Below are positions 14,588 through 16,397 of a stretch of 16,397 nt of DNA, piece by piece (within the stretch, counting starts at the first letter, position 1; each line of letters opens with the position of its first letter). The notes under the pieces were generated by a model. That model was not told where the DNA came from. It saw only the letters and a list, made by a program, of their open reading frames with translations, and did no database searches. The DNA comes from F23-B02 sp963633225 (GTDB lineage Bacteria; Bacillota; Clostridia; Oscillospirales; Oscillospiraceae): contig CAVGXR010000008.1 in assembly GCA_963633225.1 (NCBI GenBank), forward strand, positions 1 to 16,397, given 5' to 3'. The translations under genes were made by a program, and so were the position numbers.

Positions 14588-14821
14588 TATTAAAGGCAAT
14601 GACGGACAGGAGTAAGCGTAAGCTGCTTTTTCAGAGAGGGAACGGCGGGTGAAAGTTCCCAGAGCAGAGCGCCGAAGGTCGGTCCCGAGCAGCCGAGCCG
14701 AAGCTTCAGTAGGCCGGACGGGAGCTCCCGTTACAGAGCGATGAGTGCCGCGCCATATGCGCGGAATTCAGGTGGTACCGCGTAATACTGCGCCCTGATA
14801 TATTCAGGGCGCAGTTTTTTT
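14588..14821 (+). ncRNA. T-box riboswitch leader (valine-specific) with its terminator
   Basis: A tRNA-sensing leader: uncharged tRNA-Val pairs with the specifier and stabilises an antiterminator so that valS is transcribed. Visible parts: AGTA (14611-14614) and GAA (14674-14676) form the specifier-loop E-motif, with GTC (14678-14680), a valine codon, in the specifier position; CAGAGAG, then GGGAAC (14638-14643) pairing with GTTCCC (14655-14660), make the distal Stem I; ACGGGAGCTCCCGT (14718-14731) is the Stem III palindrome; the T-box itself, AATTCAGGTGGTACCGCG, is at 14765-14782, with TGGT able to pair with an ACCA tRNA end. The competing terminator is CTGCGCCCTGA (14788-14798) with 14804-14814, then seven Ts. 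The start is inferred from the promoter. Confidence 0.95.
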
Positions 14822-14845
14822 ACAAAAAAACGAGGAGGAACAGAT

Positions 14846-16397
14846 ATGAAAGAACTGCCGAAGGTGTATGACCCCAGTACGGTGGAAAAAAGAATATATG
14901 ACATGTGGCAGTCGCAGGGCTGCTTCAAGGGTGTCATAGACCCCGACAAGAAGCCGTTTTCCATAGTTATGCCGCCCCCCAACGTAACAGGTCAGCTCCA
15001 CATGGGTCATGCGCTCGACGTTACCCTTCAGGATATCCTGATCCGCTACAAGCGTATGCAGGGCTATGCCGCCCTGTGGCTTCCGGGAACGGATCACGCC
15101 GGTATAGCGACCCAGATAAAGGTCGAGGAGGAGCTGCGCGTCAAGGAGGGGCTTACGCGCTATGACCTCGGACGCGAGAAATTCCTTGATCGCGTCTGGG
15201 AGTGGAAGAATAAATACGGTGACCGCATCGTTGAGCAGCAGAAGGTGCTCGGTGCGTCCTGCGATTGGGACAGAAGCGCCTTCACCATGGACGAGACCCG
15301 CGCAAAGAGCGTGCGCGAGACGTTCTGTGAGCTGTACGAAAAGGGACTTATCTACAAGGGCAGCCGCATCATAAACTGGTGTCCCAAGTGCCGCACGGCG
15401 CTTTCCGATGCCGAGGTCGAGTACAAGGACATGCCGGGCTCGTTCTGGCATATAAGATATCCCATCGAGGACTCCGACGAGGAGTTTATAATTGCGACCA
15501 CCCGTCCCGAGACCATGCTCGGCGACTCCGGCGTTGCAGTCCACCCCGACGATGAGCGCTATAAGCACCTTGTCGGCAAAAACGCCATCCTGCCGCTGGT
15601 CGGCAGAAAGCTTCCCATCGTTGCCGACGAATACGTTGAGCTCGGCTTCGGTACCGGCGCTGTCAAGATGACGCCCTGCCATGACCCGAACGACTACGAG
15701 GTCGGCCTCCGGCACGGCCTTGAGCAGATACTCTGCATCGACGAGGACGCGAAGATCATAAACGGCGGCAAGTATAACGGCATGGACCGCTACGATGCGC
15801 GCAAGGCCATCGTTGCAGACCTTGAGGAGCAGGGCTACCTCGTGAAGGTCGAGCCGTATAACCACAATGTCGGCTGCTGCTACCGCTGCGGCACGGTCGT
15901 CGAGCCGCTCACGAGCCCCCAGTGGTTTGTCAAGATGAAGCCTCTTGCCGAGGCCGCCATCGAGGTCGTGAAGGACGGCAGAATAAAATTCGTTCCCGAG
16001 CGCTTCACAAAGACCTATATGAACTGGATGGAGAACGTCCACGACTGGTGCATCTCCCGTCAGCTCTGGTGGGGTCACAGAATACCGGCATGGTACTGCG
16101 ACGACTGCGGCAAGATAACCGTTTCACGCACGGATGTGTGCCGCTGCTTGCACTGCGGCAGCGAAAATGTGCATCAGGAGGAGGACGTGCTCGACACATG
16201 GTTCTCGTCCGCGCTCTGGCCGTTCTCTACCATGGGCTGGCCGGAAAAAACGCCGGAGCTCGACTACTGGTATCCAACCTCGGTCATGGTAACAGGCTAC
16301 GATATCATCTTCTTCTGGGTCGCACGAATGATCTTCTCCGGTATGGAGCAGATGAAAAAGGAGCCCTTCCACACGGTGTTCATCCACGGCCTTGTGC
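14846..16397 (+). CDS. valS: Valyl-tRNA synthetase, N-terminal 517 residues (3' truncated by window)
   Basis: Attaches valine to tRNA-Val. The open frame runs from ATG 14846 (AGGAGG 7 bases upstream) to the window end without a stop; the family is about 880 residues, so some 60% is present. MPPPNVTGQLHMGHALD (42-58) is the ValRS form of the class I HIGH motif (HMGH 52-55); LPGTDHAGIATQIKVE follows. A zinc-type CPKC lies near 179-182 and a second cysteine set (YCDDCGK, CRCLHCG) near 418-432. The editing domain runs about 215-340, with ATTRPETMLGD and GTGAVKMTPCHDPNDYEVG. VSWWGHRIP-type text appears as RQLWWGHRIPAW, and DVLDTWFSSALWPFSTMGWP is the catalytic-domain continuation. The KMSKS loop is beyond the window. 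Expression is set by the T-box upstream. Confidence 0.97.
   Translation, partial: MKELPKVYDPSTVEKRIYDMWQSQGCFKGVIDPDKKPFSIVMPPPNVTGQLHMGHALDVTLQDILIRYKRMQGYAALWLPGTDHAGIATQIKVEEELRVKEGLTRYDLGREKFLDRVWEWKNKYGDRIVEQQKVLGASCDWDRSAFTMDETRAKSVRETFCELYEKGLIYKGSRIINWCPKCRTALSDAEVEYKDMPGSFWHIRYPIEDSDEEFIIATTRPETMLGDSGVAVHPDDERYKHLVGKNAILPLVGRKLPIVADEYVELGFGTGAVKMTPCHDPNDYEVGLRHGLEQILCIDEDAKIINGGKYNGMDRYDARKAIVADLEEQGYLVKVEPYNHNVGCCYRCGTVVEPLTSPQWFVKMKPLAEAAIEVVKDGRIKFVPERFTKTYMNWMENVHDWCISRQLWWGHRIPAWYCDDCGKITVSRTDVCRCLHCGSENVHQEEDVLDTWFSSALWPFSTMGWPEKTPELDYWYPTSVMVTGYDIIFFWVARMIFSGMEQMKKEPFHTVFIHGLV

Noticed and set aside
14804..16078. 424-residue open frame on the minus strand opposite valS
   Set aside because: valS on the + strand has every family motif; the antisense frame is a by-product of its GC-rich codon pattern and has no recognisable domain.

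Overview
The window looks like chromosome of a GC-rich, spore-forming member of the Clostridia, of the Oscillospiraceae/Ruminococcaceae type. The supports are a complete spoIIE, a V-type ATPase subunit D gene, a T-box leader ahead of valS, strong sigma-A-like promoters, classical Firmicutes ribosome binding sites and intrinsic terminators. The taxonomic placement is inference. No CRISPR array, insertion sequence, integrase or recognisable defence system is visible; most of the window is housekeeping and envelope genes.

Layout. 1-398: 3' end of a V-type ATPase subunit D gene, followed by hairpins and an unexplained 260-base interval holding a coding-like frame without a normal start. 662-1787: a flavodoxin gene and a divergent TetR-type regulator, with copies of a TGTCNGACA box in the shared promoter region and another just downstream of the regulator. 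2044-2201: promoter, tRNA-Val(CAC) and terminator. 2382-5136: a palindrome, then spoIIE and a translationally coupled small tail-anchored protein gene. 5150-7512: copA, a copper-exporting P1B-type ATPase with its own promoter, a palindromic candidate operator and a terminator. 7541-7711: an orphan S-layer-homology (SLH) remnant. 7746-8321: an isochorismatase-family hydrolase, sharing a bidirectional terminator with the convergent operon glnS-mogA (10501 to 8344, minus strand). 10597-11769: a divergent thioredoxin reductase-like gene plus thioredoxin. 11795-14540: degV coupled to an LTA synthase-family gene. 14552-16397: promoter, valine T-box leader and the 5' 60% or so of valS.

How the genes work together. 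spoIIE provides the PP2C phosphatase that activates sigma-F in the forespore. The reductase-like protein and thioredoxin form a two-gene disulfide-reduction unit, but the reductase lacks the usual NADPH-binding signatures, so a ferredoxin-fed version is plausible. degV (fatty-acid binding) and the LTA synthase homologue both concern membrane lipid and wall polymer metabolism. Two aminoacyl-tRNA synthetases are present; valS is controlled by a T-box whose specifier reads GUC.

The observations most worth a second look are the reductase without NADPH motifs, the degV promoter buried in the upstream terminator-like dyad, the repeated TGTCNGACA boxes around the TetR gene, the SLH remnant, the cryptic small frame after the ATPase gene, and the unnamed spoIIE-coupled membrane protein.
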